Assembly: GCF_001612725.1 (NCBI RefSeq)
Contig: NZ_BDAZ01000046.1
Location: forward strand, 1-64,000
From: Nocardia anaemiae NBRC 100462
GTDB lineage: Bacteria; Actinomycetota; Actinomycetes; Mycobacteriales; Mycobacteriaceae
DNA: 64,000 nt
Direction of reading: 5' to 3'
Every line of letters starts with the position of its first letter. The first letter of the stretch is position 1. Under the pieces are notes generated by a model, which worked only from the letters and a program-made list of their open reading frames with translations, searched no databases and had not been told where the DNA came from. The translations under genes and the position numbers were made by a program. Below, in pieces: positions 8,867-17,520 of this stretch.

Positions 8867-9461
8867 GCGAACCGCCCGCGAAAGCCAATGTGGCCAAGGA
8901 ACGTTCGGCCGCGTCCGGATGGCCCGCACCACAGGCATCGGTCACCAGAATCGGCAGATAGCCAAGGTCCAGGCTGTGCCGGACGGTGGGTTCGATGCCG
9001 ACCTCGAGCGCGATGCCCGCAATGGCGAAGGTGTCGATGCCCAAGTCGCGCAAGGCGAAATCGAGCGGCGTCGCCGCGAAGGCGGACATGGTGATCTTAT
9101 CGATGACCACCTCATTCGGACCGGGCGACAGCTCGGGGACGAGCTGATATTGCGGCGAACCCTGCGGGAAGCTGGAATGCACCTCGTTCGGACTGTCGAC
9201 CCGCTGCCACTCCATGGCCGTGCGCAGTTGCGAAACACCGGCCGCCGCGGGCGGCAGCGACATGTGCCTGGTGTAGAAAACGCGAAAACCGTTCTCCCGC
9301 GCGGCATCCCGCAGCTGCACGCAGGCCTGGACGATCTTGTCGCCGTCGGGCAACTGCCGCACGATGCCGACCTGCATGTCGTAGATCAGCAGCGCCATCC
9401 TGGTTGGATCGCAGGCATCGGCGAGGGTCTGCGGAATGCTCAGACCGTAGGCGTATTGCAT
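8820..9461 (-). CDS. Isochorismatase-family hydrolase lacking the amidase cysteine
   Basis: A 213-aa protein. Seen are LLIYDMQVG (catalytic Asp), IDKITMSAF (catalytic Lys) and AGIALEVGIEPTVRHS, where nicotinamidase-type enzymes have VCVE. The cysteine position is Gly, as in true isochorismatases (EntB, PhzD), so a vinyl-ether or other non-amidase reaction is more likely. The ATG at 9461 overlaps the upstream stop (TGATG), coupling it to the small barrel protein. The frame upstream of 9461 is an accidental extension. Confidence 0.8.
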   Translation of the reverse strand: MQYAYGLSIPQTLADACDPTRMALLIYDMQVGIVRQLPDGDKIVQACVQLRDAARENGFRVFYTRHMSLPPAAAGVSQLRTAMEWQRVDSPNEVHSSFPQGSPQYQLVPELSPGPNEVVIDKITMSAFAATPLDFALRDLGIDTFAIAGIALEVGIEPTVRHSLDLGYLPILVTDACGAGHPDAAERSLATLAFAGGSLTTDAAVLVERMHRH

Positions 9462-9799
9462 CAGGCCGACACCGCCTTCGTCCGATCGTAGGGCTCGGCG
9501 ACATCGACGGACGGATCCATCAGCGCCTCCAGCGGCAGCGGCGCCTGCACCGGAACGTAGGTCCATTCCAGGTGACCGGCCTTGGTCAGCGGGAAGTCCT
9601 CGACATAACGCTTGGCCTCCTCGACGCTGTCGACCTCGAATACGATGACTACGCCCGGCTCGTCGGCGCGCGCATAGTTCTCGCGCACGATGCCCGCCTT
9701 CCACAGCCGCCACACATTGGCGACCTCTTCGGGGAGATAAGGGGTGATGGTCTCCATCGTCACGCCGGGCTTGAAGCTGTCGAAAACGATGACTTTCAT
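9461..9799 (-). CDS. Dimeric alpha/beta-barrel small enzyme or accessory protein
   Basis: A 112-aa protein starting MKVIVFDSFKPG, with VIVFEVDSVEEAKRYVEDFP forming a beta-alpha-beta pattern typical of ferredoxin-like dimeric barrel proteins (EthD, muconolactone isomerase, YCII-like superfamily). It is coupled to the isochorismatase-like gene by a 1-bp overlap and divergent from an HxlR regulator, which suggests a small regulated catabolic or detoxification operon. The exact reaction is not predictable. The start at 9799 is preferred over upstream in-frame codons because the fold begins there. Confidence 0.68.
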   Translation of the reverse strand: MKVIVFDSFKPGVTMETITPYLPEEVANVWRLWKAGIVRENYARADEPGVVIVFEVDSVEEAKRYVEDFPLTKAGHLEWTYVPVQAPLPLEALMDPSVDVAEPYDRTKAVSA

Positions 9800-9920
9800 G
9801 GGTAATCGAACTCCATGTCTGCAGAATGTGGTGCGGCCGCGCCGCGGTGCGAGTTCCATGTAAGCCCGATGATTACAGTGTTACAAGAACGCACTTTTTG
9901 GTGAGTACCGGAGGCGAGCG
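9800..9920. promoter_or_regulatory. Divergent promoter region with GTAA/TTAC half-sites
   Basis: This 121-bp region separates the HxlR gene from the two-gene hydrolase operon. It is locally A+T-richer and contains GTAA...TTAC and a further GTTAC near 9860-9885, a plausible operator for the adjacent winged-helix regulator. The half-sites were found by eye only. Confidence 0.4.
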
Positions 9921-10253
9921 ATGCCGGATAAGCGCTATTACTGCGCGGTGGAGGTGACCGTCGATCTCATCGACGGCAAATGGAAGCCGGTCATCCTGGC
10001 CCACCTCAAGGAGGGCGTGCGCCGCTACGGCGAATTGCGCCGCCTGATGCCGAGCACCAGCGAGAAAATGCTCGTCCAGCAGCTGCGCGACCTGGAGTCC
10101 GACGGCCTCATCCGTCGCACCACCTTCGATACCGTGCCACCCCAGGTCGAATACGACCTGACCGAGGAAGGCTGGAGCCTGGTCCCGGTATTGACAGCCC
10201 TCTACGAATGGGGCCGAAAGCGCGCCGACCGCGCCGGTATCCCCCTGCCCTGA
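9921..10253 (+). CDS. HxlR family winged-helix regulator
   Basis: A 110-aa protein with the HxlR signature: a Cys near the N-terminus (YYCAVEV), DGKWKPVILAHL, the recognition region PSTSEKMLVQQLRDLESDGLI, and a beta-wing ending VEYDLTEEGW. The family comprises redox- or aldehyde-responsive repressors/activators. Divergent placement indicates control of the barrel/isochorismatase-like operon and itself. The single N-terminal Cys could be the sensing residue (inference from redox-sensing members of the family). GGAGGCGAG precedes the start. Confidence 0.9.
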   Translation: MPDKRYYCAVEVTVDLIDGKWKPVILAHLKEGVRRYGELRRLMPSTSEKMLVQQLRDLESDGLIRRTTFDTVPPQVEYDLTEEGWSLVPVLTALYEWGRKRADRAGIPLP

Positions 10254-10261
10254 ACGAACTC

Positions 10262-10319
10262 GCCGACGGTAGTCGACAGATCGGCCGCCATGCCCGCCGA
10301 TCTGTCGACTACTGTCGGC
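10262..10319. terminator. 24-bp stem bidirectional terminator between the HxlR gene and glnE
   Basis: Arms at 10262-10285 and 10296-10319 are complementary over 24 bp with a single G:T pair and a 10-base loop. The element lies exactly between two convergent genes (stops at 10253 and 10325), so it most likely terminates both transcripts. It is the longest inverted repeat noticed in the window. Confidence 0.85.
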
Positions 10320-10324
10320 ACGGC

Positions 10325-13300
10325 TCAGCCACCGAAGACTCGCTCCACCACCGCTTTCGCCCGCCGGGTGATGCGCATGTAGTTGTCGAGGAACTCGCTG
10401 CCGTCATCGTTGGGCCATCCCGCAACCCGCGCGACGGCCGATAGTAGACGGCCGGGGCCGGGCAGCTGATCGGCTGGCTTGCCACGCACGAGCACCAGTG
10501 CGTTGCGCGCCCTGGTCGCCGTGATCCAGGCCTCGCGTAGCAGCGAAACATCTTCGACGGCAAGCAATTTGGTCTGCTCGATGACATCGAGGCATTCCAG
10601 CGTCGAGGTGTTGTGTAGTGCGCGCACATCGTCGGCGTAACGCAGCTGCATCAGCTGTACGGTCCATTCGATATCGGCGAGGCCACCGCGCCCGAGTTTG
10701 GTGTGGGTCGCCGGATTCGCACCGCGCGGCAGGCGTTCGGCATCGACCCTGGCCTTGATCCGGCGGATCTCCCGCACCGCCTCCGCCGATACCCCGCCCT
10801 CGGGATAGCGCACCTTATCGATGGTGCGCAGGAACCGGACACCGAGGTCCTGGTCCCCGGCCACCTGATGCGCACGCAGCAGGGCCTGCACCTCCCACGG
10901 CTGCGCCCACTGCTCGTAGTAGGCGGCATAGGCGGCCAGCGTGCGCACCAGTGCGCCGTTGCGACCCTCCGGTCGCAGTCCGGCATCGACCTGCAGCGGC
11001 GGATCGGTACTCGGCGCGCCGAGCAACCGCTGCACCTTCTCCGCGACGCCGATCGCCCATTTCACGGCCTTGGTCTCGTCCTCGCCGGGACGCGGATCGC
11101 AGACGAACAACACATCGGCATCGGAGCCGTAGCCGAGTTCCAGGCCGCCCAGTCGTCCCATGCCGATCACCGCGAAATCGGCCGGTGCGGGTGCCCCGAG
11201 TTCGACCTCACTGGCCCGAATCACCGCGCGCAGTGCGGCTTCCAGCACCGCGACCCACACCGAGGACAATGCCCGGCACACCTGCGGCACATCCAACATG
11301 CCGAGCAGATCGGCCGAGGCCACCCGCGCCAATTCGTGTCGGCGCAGCGAACGAGCTGCGGCCACAGCACGTTTCGGGTCGTCGTAGCGCGCCGCAGCGG
11401 TAAGGATTCCGCGTGCGACTTCTTCCGGCTGCGGACTGAGCAACAGCGGCCCACCCGGACCGTCGGCATACATCCGGATCGTGTCCGGTGCGTTGATCAG
11501 CAGATCCGGCAGATATTCCGAGGAGCCGAGCACGATCATCAACCGTTGCGCGATGGCGCCCTCATCGCGCAATTCGCGCAGGAACCAGATCTGATCGTCC
11601 AGTCCCTCCGAGACCCGCCGGTACGCGAGCAGCCCGGCGTCGGGATTCGGTGTGTCCCCGAGCCATTCGAGCAGGGTTGGCAAGAGCAGCGCCTGAATCC
11701 GACCCTTGCGTGATACCCCGCCGGTGAGCGCTTTCAGATGTCCCAGCGCGTTTTCCGGCGCCGCGTAGCCGAGCGCCGCCAACTGCCGGATCGCCGCGTC
11801 CGGACTGAGCCGCAGCGCGTCGGGATCCATCTTGACCACCGATTCGAGCAGCGGCCGATAGAAGAGTTTGGCGTGTAATCGTCGCACCCGCACTGAATTT
11901 CGGCGAATCTCGGTGCTCAGTACGCCAACCGCGTCCTGCCGTCCGTCCGGGCGGATATGGGCCGCGCGCGCCAGCCAGCGCATGCCCTCCTCGTCATCGG
12001 CGGCGGGCAGGGTGTGGGTGCGCTTGAGTCGCTGCAACTGCAGCCGATGCTCGAGCAGGCGCAGGAATTCGTAAGAGGCGGTGAGGTTCGCGGCATCGTC
12101 GCGGCCGATGTACCCGCCGGCGGCCAATGCCGTCAGCGCCTCGACGGTGCCCTGCACGTGCAGGGTCTCGTCCACCCGGCCGTGCACCAATTGCAGCAGC
12201 TGGACGGCGAATTCGACATCGCGCAGGCTGCCGTGGCCGAGTTTGAGTTCGCGCTCGCGCAGATCGGCGGGCACCAGATCCTCCACCCGGCGCCGCATCG
12301 CCTGCACATCGGCGACGAAGTCGGGGCGCTCGGAGGCGGTCCACACCATCGGCATCAGCGCATCGCGATACTGCTCCCCCAGCGCCAGATCACCGGTCAT
12401 CGGCCGGGCCTTGAGCAGCGCCTGGAACTCCCAGGTCCTGGCCCAGCGCTTGTAGTACGCGATATGCGAGTCCAGGGTGCGCACCAGCGCACCCGCCTTA
12501 CCCTCGGGCCGCAGTGCCGCGTCGACCTCGAAGAAGGCCGCGCTGCCCACGCTCATCATCTCGGCGGCCAACCGGGTCGCGGTGGCATCGGCCGGTTCGG
12601 CCACGAAGACGACATCGACATCGCTGACGTAGTTGAGTTCGCAAGCACCGCTCTTGCCCATGGCGACCACGGCCAGCCGCACCGGCACCGGCGCGTCCTT
12701 GCAGACCCGGGTCACCGCCACCGCCAGCGCCGCGGTCAATGCGGCATCGGCGAGATCGGTGAGATGGCGACCGACCACCTGATACGGCAGCACCGGCTCG
12801 TTCTCCACAGTGGCCGCCAGATCCAGTGCGGCCAGCAGCATGAGCTGATCGCGATATCGCTTGCGCAGCAGCGGAATTGCCTCCGCACCGGAGAGCTCGG
12901 CCCGGTACAGCACCGCATCCGCATGCGGACTCTCGGCCGGTACGGCCCGCACCGCGTCCAACAGGTCGGCGATCAACTCCTCGCGCGCGGGTAGCTTGTC
13001 CCGCAGCAGAATTCGCCATGCGGCCGGGTCGGCGACCAGATGATCGGCGAACGCACTCGACGATCCGATAAGCGCGAAAAGCCTACCGCGCAAGGCGGTA
13101 TCGGTCCGCAGCGTCGAATCGAGCTCGGACCAGTCGTCGCCGAGGGCGGTCCGCAATCGTGTCAGGGTCAACAGCGCGAGATCGGCATCCGGCGCGCGGG
13201 ACAGCGCCCACAGCACCGGAATGCTGTCGATATTGTCCCAAGCCAACTCTCGTAAGGAGGCGGCGGCGGTCGGCTCGAGTAAGCCGAGCCGACCGACACC

Positions 13301-13336
13301 GGGGACAGCTGAACGAGCAGACGGCGGCCGGACCAT
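10325..13336 (-). CDS. glnE: Bifunctional glutamine synthetase adenylyltransferase/deadenylylase
   Basis: A 1003-aa protein of family-typical length with two nucleotidyltransferase halves. The N-terminal deadenylylase domain has NYVSDVDVVFV and the C-terminal adenylylating domain has GYGSDADVLFV; each is followed by a DAxLRPEG motif and an LGxGxLxDIEw/DVEF motif. It covalently AMP-modifies and de-modifies the housekeeping glutamine synthetase according to nitrogen status. It lies directly downstream of glnA2 on the same strand, as in mycobacteria. Confidence 0.97.
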   Translation of the reverse strand: MVRPPSARSAVPGVGRLGLLEPTAAASLRELAWDNIDSIPVLWALSRAPDADLALLTLTRLRTALGDDWSELDSTLRTDTALRGRLFALIGSSSAFADHLVADPAAWRILLRDKLPAREELIADLLDAVRAVPAESPHADAVLYRAELSGAEAIPLLRKRYRDQLMLLAALDLAATVENEPVLPYQVVGRHLTDLADAALTAALAVAVTRVCKDAPVPVRLAVVAMGKSGACELNYVSDVDVVFVAEPADATATRLAAEMMSVGSAAFFEVDAALRPEGKAGALVRTLDSHIAYYKRWARTWEFQALLKARPMTGDLALGEQYRDALMPMVWTASERPDFVADVQAMRRRVEDLVPADLRERELKLGHGSLRDVEFAVQLLQLVHGRVDETLHVQGTVEALTALAAGGYIGRDDAANLTASYEFLRLLEHRLQLQRLKRTHTLPAADDEEGMRWLARAAHIRPDGRQDAVGVLSTEIRRNSVRVRRLHAKLFYRPLLESVVKMDPDALRLSPDAAIRQLAALGYAAPENALGHLKALTGGVSRKGRIQALLLPTLLEWLGDTPNPDAGLLAYRRVSEGLDDQIWFLRELRDEGAIAQRLMIVLGSSEYLPDLLINAPDTIRMYADGPGGPLLLSPQPEEVARGILTAAARYDDPKRAVAAARSLRRHELARVASADLLGMLDVPQVCRALSSVWVAVLEAALRAVIRASEVELGAPAPADFAVIGMGRLGGLELGYGSDADVLFVCDPRPGEDETKAVKWAIGVAEKVQRLLGAPSTDPPLQVDAGLRPEGRNGALVRTLAAYAAYYEQWAQPWEVQALLRAHQVAGDQDLGVRFLRTIDKVRYPEGGVSAEAVREIRRIKARVDAERLPRGANPATHTKLGRGGLADIEWTVQLMQLRYADDVRALHNTSTLECLDVIEQTKLLAVEDVSLLREAWITATRARNALVLVRGKPADQLPGPGRLLSAVARVAGWPNDDGSEFLDNYMRITRRAKAVVERVFGG

Positions 13337-13363
13337 ACGTCCAACTTAGTTGGCCGATCATCG

Positions 13364-13388
13364 CTTTCCACCCGGCCGGGGTGGAAAG
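13364..13388 (-). terminator. Hairpin between glnA2 and glnE
   Basis: Ten-base arms CTTTCCACCC and GGGTGGAAAG flank a 5-base loop, about 37 bases past the glnA2 stop and upstream of the glnE start. It probably attenuates or ends the glnA2 transcript, so glnE may need its own promoter. Confidence 0.6.
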
Positions 13389-13424
13389 AGTCGCAAACGT
13401 AGCCGACCCGCCTGGTTTAACCGG

Positions 13425-14765
13425 CTAGAGGCCGAGGTACTCCTTCAGCTCGTACGGGGTCACCTGGCTGCGGTAATCCGCCCATTCCCGGCGCTTATTG
13501 CGCAGGAAGAAGTCGAAAACGTGCTCACCGAGCGTCTCGGCGACCAATTCCGAGCGTTCCATCGCCTGCAGCGCCTCGTCGAGCGTGCCGGGCAACTCGC
13601 GGAAGCCCATGGCGCGCCGCTCGGCGGCGGTCAGCGACCAGACGTCGTCCTCGGCCTCCGGCGGCAGCGTGTAGCCCTTCTCGATGCCACGCAGACCGGC
13701 CGCGAGCAGCACGGCGAAGGTCAGGTACGGGTTGCAGGCCGAATCTGGGCTGCGGATCTCGACGCGGCGCGAGGAGGACTTGTTCGGCGTGTACATCGGC
13801 ACTCGCACCAACGCGGAACGGTTGGACCGACCCCATGAGGCCGCCGTCGGCGCCTCGCCGCCATGGATGAGTCGCTTGTAGGAGTTCACCCACTGGTTGG
13901 TGATCGCGCTGATCTCCGGTGCGTGCTCGAGGATGCCCGCGATGAAGGCCCGTGCGGTCACCGACAGATTCTGCGGATCGTCGGCATCGTGGAAGGCGTT
14001 GGCCTCGCCCTCGAACAGGCTCATATGGGTGTGCATGGCCGAGCCCGGGTACTGGGCGAACGGCTTGGGCATGAAGGTCGCGCGCACGCCCTCGTCGATG
14101 GCCACTTCCTTGATCAGGTAGCGGAAGGTCATCACGTTGTCGGCCATGGACAGCGCGTCGGCGTAGCGCAGGTCGATCTCCTGCTGCCCCGGGGCGCCCT
14201 CGTGGTGGCTGAACTCCACCGAGATGCCCATGGACTCGAGCGCGTCGATGGCGTGGCGACGGAAGTTGGGGGCCGAATCGTGCACGGCCTGATCGAAGAA
14301 GCCGCCGGAATCGGCCGGGGTCGGCATGGAGCCGTCCTGCGGGCCGTTCTCCAGCAGAAAGAATTCGATCTCCGGGTGCACATAGCAGCTGAACCCGACG
14401 TCACCGGCCTTGTTGAGCTGACGCCGCAGCACATGCCGTGGGTCGGCCCAGGACGGCGAACCGTCCGGCATGGTGATATCGCAGAACATGCGCGCGGAGT
14501 GCTGGTGGCCCTTGCTCGTCGACCACGGCAGCACCTGGAAGGTCGAGGGATCCGGCCGCGCCACCATATCGGCCTCGGACACCCGGGCGAAGCCCTCGAT
14601 GGCCGAGCCGTCGAAGCCGATGCCCTCTTCGAAGGCGCCCTCTAGCTCCGCCGGAGCGATGGCAACGGACTTCAGATAGCCCAACACATCGGTGAACCAG
14701 AGACGCACGAAGCGGATATCCCGTTCTTCGAGCGTCCGCAGCACGAATTCCTTCTGGCGATCCAT
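13425..14765 (-). CDS. glnA2: Type I glutamine synthetase, GlnA2 class
   Basis: A 446-aa protein, the length of mycobacterial GlnA2. Motifs include GFDGSAIEGF, NQWVNSYKRL, WGRSNRSALVR and SRRVEIRSPDSACNPYL, the ammonium/ATP/glutamate sites. The NLYDLP adenylylation loop of GlnA1-type (GSI-beta) enzymes is absent; after EKGYTLPPEAEDD the sequence continues without the target Tyr. It is therefore probably not a GlnE substrate despite adjacency. The ATG at 14765 (MDRQKEFVLR) is preferred to an in-frame codon at 14783. Confidence 0.95.
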   Translation of the reverse strand: MDRQKEFVLRTLEERDIRFVRLWFTDVLGYLKSVAIAPAELEGAFEEGIGFDGSAIEGFARVSEADMVARPDPSTFQVLPWSTSKGHQHSARMFCDITMPDGSPSWADPRHVLRRQLNKAGDVGFSCYVHPEIEFFLLENGPQDGSMPTPADSGGFFDQAVHDSAPNFRRHAIDALESMGISVEFSHHEGAPGQQEIDLRYADALSMADNVMTFRYLIKEVAIDEGVRATFMPKPFAQYPGSAMHTHMSLFEGEANAFHDADDPQNLSVTARAFIAGILEHAPEISAITNQWVNSYKRLIHGGEAPTAASWGRSNRSALVRVPMYTPNKSSSRRVEIRSPDSACNPYLTFAVLLAAGLRGIEKGYTLPPEAEDDVWSLTAAERRAMGFRELPGTLDEALQAMERSELVAETLGEHVFDFFLRNKRREWADYRSQVTPYELKEYLGL

Positions 14766-14788
14766 GTCGCCGAGCGTAAGCACCCGGC

Positions 14789-14804
14789 GTTAAATCCGTG
14801 TTAC
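14789..14804 (-). promoter_or_regulatory. Possible GlnR-type half box upstream of glnA2
   Basis: On the minus strand the sequence reads GTAAC-N6-TTAAC, 24-39 bases upstream of the glnA2 start. The actinobacterial GlnR a/b box is roughly GTnAC-N6-GnAAC, so this is a partial match. Only one box pair was seen; true sites often have two. Confidence 0.3.
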
Positions 14805-14947
14805 ATACACGCTTAGGATTGCAATCCCATCATTCGGAATCAATCGCACGGTGTGCAAGATCGCCTTGTGAGCGGGTGAACCACCAGCACAGTGCATCCC
14901 GCGCACGACGGATCCGAGCTTCGGCGCGGCGTCGGCGCGAGCGGGGG

Positions 14948-16486
14948 TCAGCAGGTCAGACCGGCCGCGGGGACCTTCAGATCGGTGAGGTAGGAGATCA
15001 CCGCGTCGTCGAGGCATTGGTCACCGGCGACCAATGCCGCGGTGTGTCGGGTGCCCTTGTAGGTGATCAGCGCGGCGCCCAGCTGGTCGGCCAGATCGAC
15101 ACCGGCCTGGTACGGCGTCGCGGGATCCTCGGTGGTCGACACCACCACCGTCTTCGGCAGACCCGGCGCCGAAACCTTGTGTGGCGTGCTGGTGTTCGGC
15201 ACCGGCCAGACGGCGCACAATTCCAGCGGTGCGGTCCCGGTGCCGCGGCCGTCGTCCAGGAACGGCGCCGCCTTGCGGTATTCGGTGTCCTGGCGGCCCG
15301 CCACGGCGCGATCGTTGATCGGCGGATCGTCGACGCAGCGGATGGCGTTGAAGGCCTCCTGCGTGTTGTCGTAGCTGCCGTCGTCACGGCGACCGTCGTA
15401 TAGATCGGCGAGCTTCAACAGCGTGTCGCCACGCCCGTCGCGCAATTCGGACAGGCCGATGGTGAGCACCTTCCAGAAATCATCGGAGTAGAGCGCCTGC
15501 TGCACGCCGGTGATGGCGTCGCCGTAGCTGAGTCCGCGCGGATCGGTGGTCGCGGCCGGTTTGGTCTCCAGCGGATTCACCAGCGCGCGGAACCTCGCGA
15601 CCGCCTGAGCCGGATCGGTGCCGAGCGGGCAGTCCGCCTGCTTGGCGCATTCCGCGGCGTAGGCCTCGAAGGCCTGCTGGAAACCGGCCGCCTGCCGCAG
15701 CGATTCCTGGATCGGATCCTGCGAGGAGTCCACCGCGCCGTCGAGCACCAGCGCGCGCACATTGTCCGGGAACTTCTCGGCGTAGGCGGAGCCGAGCTTG
15801 GTGCCGTAGGAGTAGCCGAGATAACTGAGCTTCGGATCGCCGAGGACCGCGCGGATCACGTCCATGTCCTGTACCACCTCGCGGGTGCCGACATGGGCCA
15901 GGAAGTCGGTGCCGGTGCGCTCGACGCAGTGGCCGACGAACTGACGGTTCTCGTCTTCGGCCTTGGCGATGCCGTCCGGGGTGTTGTCGGTCGGCGGTTC
16001 GGCGCGTTCGGCGTCGTTCTGCTGCGGGGTCAGGCAGGCGACGGTCGGGATCGAGGAGCCGACACCGCGTGGATCGAAACCGACCCGGTCGAAACGCTCG
16101 GCCAGCGGCGTCTTGCCCGCGATGCCCGCCATCGACAAACCCGATACACCCGGCCCACCCGGATTGAGCAGCAGTGAGCCGATCCGCTTGCCGCTGGCCG
16201 GAATTCGGGCCAGCGCGATCTGCGCGGTCGCGCCGTCGGGCTTGGCGTAGTCGACGGGCACGGTGATGCGAGTGCATTCGGTATTCGGGGCGAGGCGGTC
16301 GTCCGGTGACCCGAAATCGTCGCAGGAGCCCCAGTTCGCGGTCTGGCTGTAGAACTTCTCGAGCCCTGCGGGCGTGGTGGGCATCGCACTGCCCGCCTCG
16401 TCCCCGGACGCGCTGCATCCGGCCGCCACCAACGCCAACGCCACCGCGACCAGCACCCCACGCGCCCCGCTCCGCACCACAGACAT
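14948..16486 (-). CDS. Exported alpha/beta hydrolase, Hip1/CaeA-like serine protease lipoprotein
   Basis: A 512-aa protein. The lipobox VAAGC near residue 26 predicts a cell-envelope lipoprotein. The tripeptidyl-aminopeptidase-like hydrolase has nucleophile GYSYG, preceding NPGGPGVSG, the acid in TEDPATP, and a C-terminal GTRHTAAL His, plus the C-terminal TAP-like extension with conserved Cys. Position between glnA2 and panB equals M. tuberculosis Rv2223c/Rv2224c; only one copy is present here. The ATG at 16486 gives a compact signal peptide. Confidence 0.9.
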   Translation of the reverse strand: MSVVRSGARGVLVAVALALVAAGCSASGDEAGSAMPTTPAGLEKFYSQTANWGSCDDFGSPDDRLAPNTECTRITVPVDYAKPDGATAQIALARIPASGKRIGSLLLNPGGPGVSGLSMAGIAGKTPLAERFDRVGFDPRGVGSSIPTVACLTPQQNDAERAEPPTDNTPDGIAKAEDENRQFVGHCVERTGTDFLAHVGTREVVQDMDVIRAVLGDPKLSYLGYSYGTKLGSAYAEKFPDNVRALVLDGAVDSSQDPIQESLRQAAGFQQAFEAYAAECAKQADCPLGTDPAQAVARFRALVNPLETKPAATTDPRGLSYGDAITGVQQALYSDDFWKVLTIGLSELRDGRGDTLLKLADLYDGRRDDGSYDNTQEAFNAIRCVDDPPINDRAVAGRQDTEYRKAAPFLDDGRGTGTAPLELCAVWPVPNTSTPHKVSAPGLPKTVVVSTTEDPATPYQAGVDLADQLGAALITYKGTRHTAALVAGDQCLDDAVISYLTDLKVPAAGLTC

Positions 16487-16652
16487 GGGGAAGATCCTGG
16501 CATGCCTGCCCCAATCGTCGCGCTGGGGCATGCGATGTGACCAATTGCACCGCTTATGGCCTTAAACGGGCCGCGCGGGCGGTGCACACTGGATTCGTCA
16601 CACAAACCCGGGGACCCGCACGGGCCTCGAGGCGACAACCACGAAAGGGACG

Positions 16653-17513
16653 ATGATGTCCGTATCCGAATCGGAAACCCCTGCCTACGGCGCTGCCCCG
16701 GCGGCTGCCAAGCCGACCAAGCGCAAGACGCGGGTACCTCATCTGCAGCAGATGAAGACCGATGGCGAGAAGTGGTCGATGTTGACCGCCTACGACTATT
16801 CCTCCGCTCGCATCTTCGAAGAGGCCGGAATTCCGGTCCTGCTGGTGGGTGATTCCGCCGCCAACGTCGTCTACGGCTACGACACCACCGTGCCGATCAC
16901 CGTCGACGAGCTCATCCCGCTGGTGCGCGGTGTGGTCCGTGGTGCACCGCATGCGCTGGTGGTGGCCGATCTGCCGTTCGGCACCTACGAATCCTCGCCG
17001 CAGCAGGGGCTGGCCACCGCGACCCGGTTCATGAAGGAGGGCGGTGCGCACGCGGTCAAGCTGGAGGGCGGTGAGCGGGTCGCCGAGCAGATCGCGCTGA
17101 TCACATCGGCCGGTATCCCGGTGATGGCGCATATCGGTTTCACTCCGCAGAGCGTCAATACCCTCGGCGGTTTCCGGGTGCAGGGACGTGGCGACGGCGC
17201 CGAGCAGCTCATCGCCGACGCCATCGCGGTGCAGGAGGCCGGTGCGTTCTCCGTGGTGATGGAGATGGTGCCCGCCGAACTGGCCGGACAGGTGACCCGC
17301 AAGCTGACCATTCCGACCGTCGGCATCGGCGCGGGCGCCGAATGCGATGCGCAGGTGCTGGTTTGGCAGGATATGGCGGGCTACACCAGCGGCAAGACCG
17401 CCAAGTTCGTCAAGCGGTTCGGCCGGATCGGCGATGAATTGCGTTGCGCCGCAGCAGCTTACGCCGATGAGGTACGGCGCGGAACCTTCCCGGGCCCCGA
17501 GCACAGCTTCTGA
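16653..17513 (+). CDS. panB: 3-methyl-2-oxobutanoate hydroxymethyltransferase
   Basis: A 286-aa protein. Family motifs include LTAYDYSSARIFEEAGI, LLVGDSAANVVYGYDTT, KEGGAHAVKLEGG, GHIGFTPQS-type (AHIGFTPQSVNTLGG) and TVGIGAGAECDAQVLVWQD. The enzyme transfers a hydroxymethyl group from methylene-tetrahydrofolate to ketoisovalerate, the first committed step of pantothenate and CoA synthesis, in the cytoplasm. AAAGGGA precedes tandem ATG codons at 16653 and 16656. The synteny (glnA2, hydrolase, panB) supports the identification. Confidence 0.97.
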   Translation: MMSVSESETPAYGAAPAAAKPTKRKTRVPHLQQMKTDGEKWSMLTAYDYSSARIFEEAGIPVLLVGDSAANVVYGYDTTVPITVDELIPLVRGVVRGAPHALVVADLPFGTYESSPQQGLATATRFMKEGGAHAVKLEGGERVAEQIALITSAGIPVMAHIGFTPQSVNTLGGFRVQGRGDGAEQLIADAIAVQEAGAFSVVMEMVPAELAGQVTRKLTIPTVGIGAGAECDAQVLVWQDMAGYTSGKTAKFVKRFGRIGDELRCAAAAYADEVRRGTFPGPEHSF

Positions 17514-17520
17514 GTTCGCG

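Noticed and set aside
8820..9713. A longer N-terminal extension of the isochorismatase-like protein
   Set aside because: The extension overlaps the coding sequence of the barrel protein in another frame; the ATG at 9461 fits the family start and the TGATG coupling.
8820..9799. Isochorismatase-like gene as part of a siderophore pathway with the NRPS at 36-43 kb
   Set aside because: The genes are 27 kb apart, no entA/entE/entC homologue is present, and the partner gene and HxlR regulator point to a separate operon.
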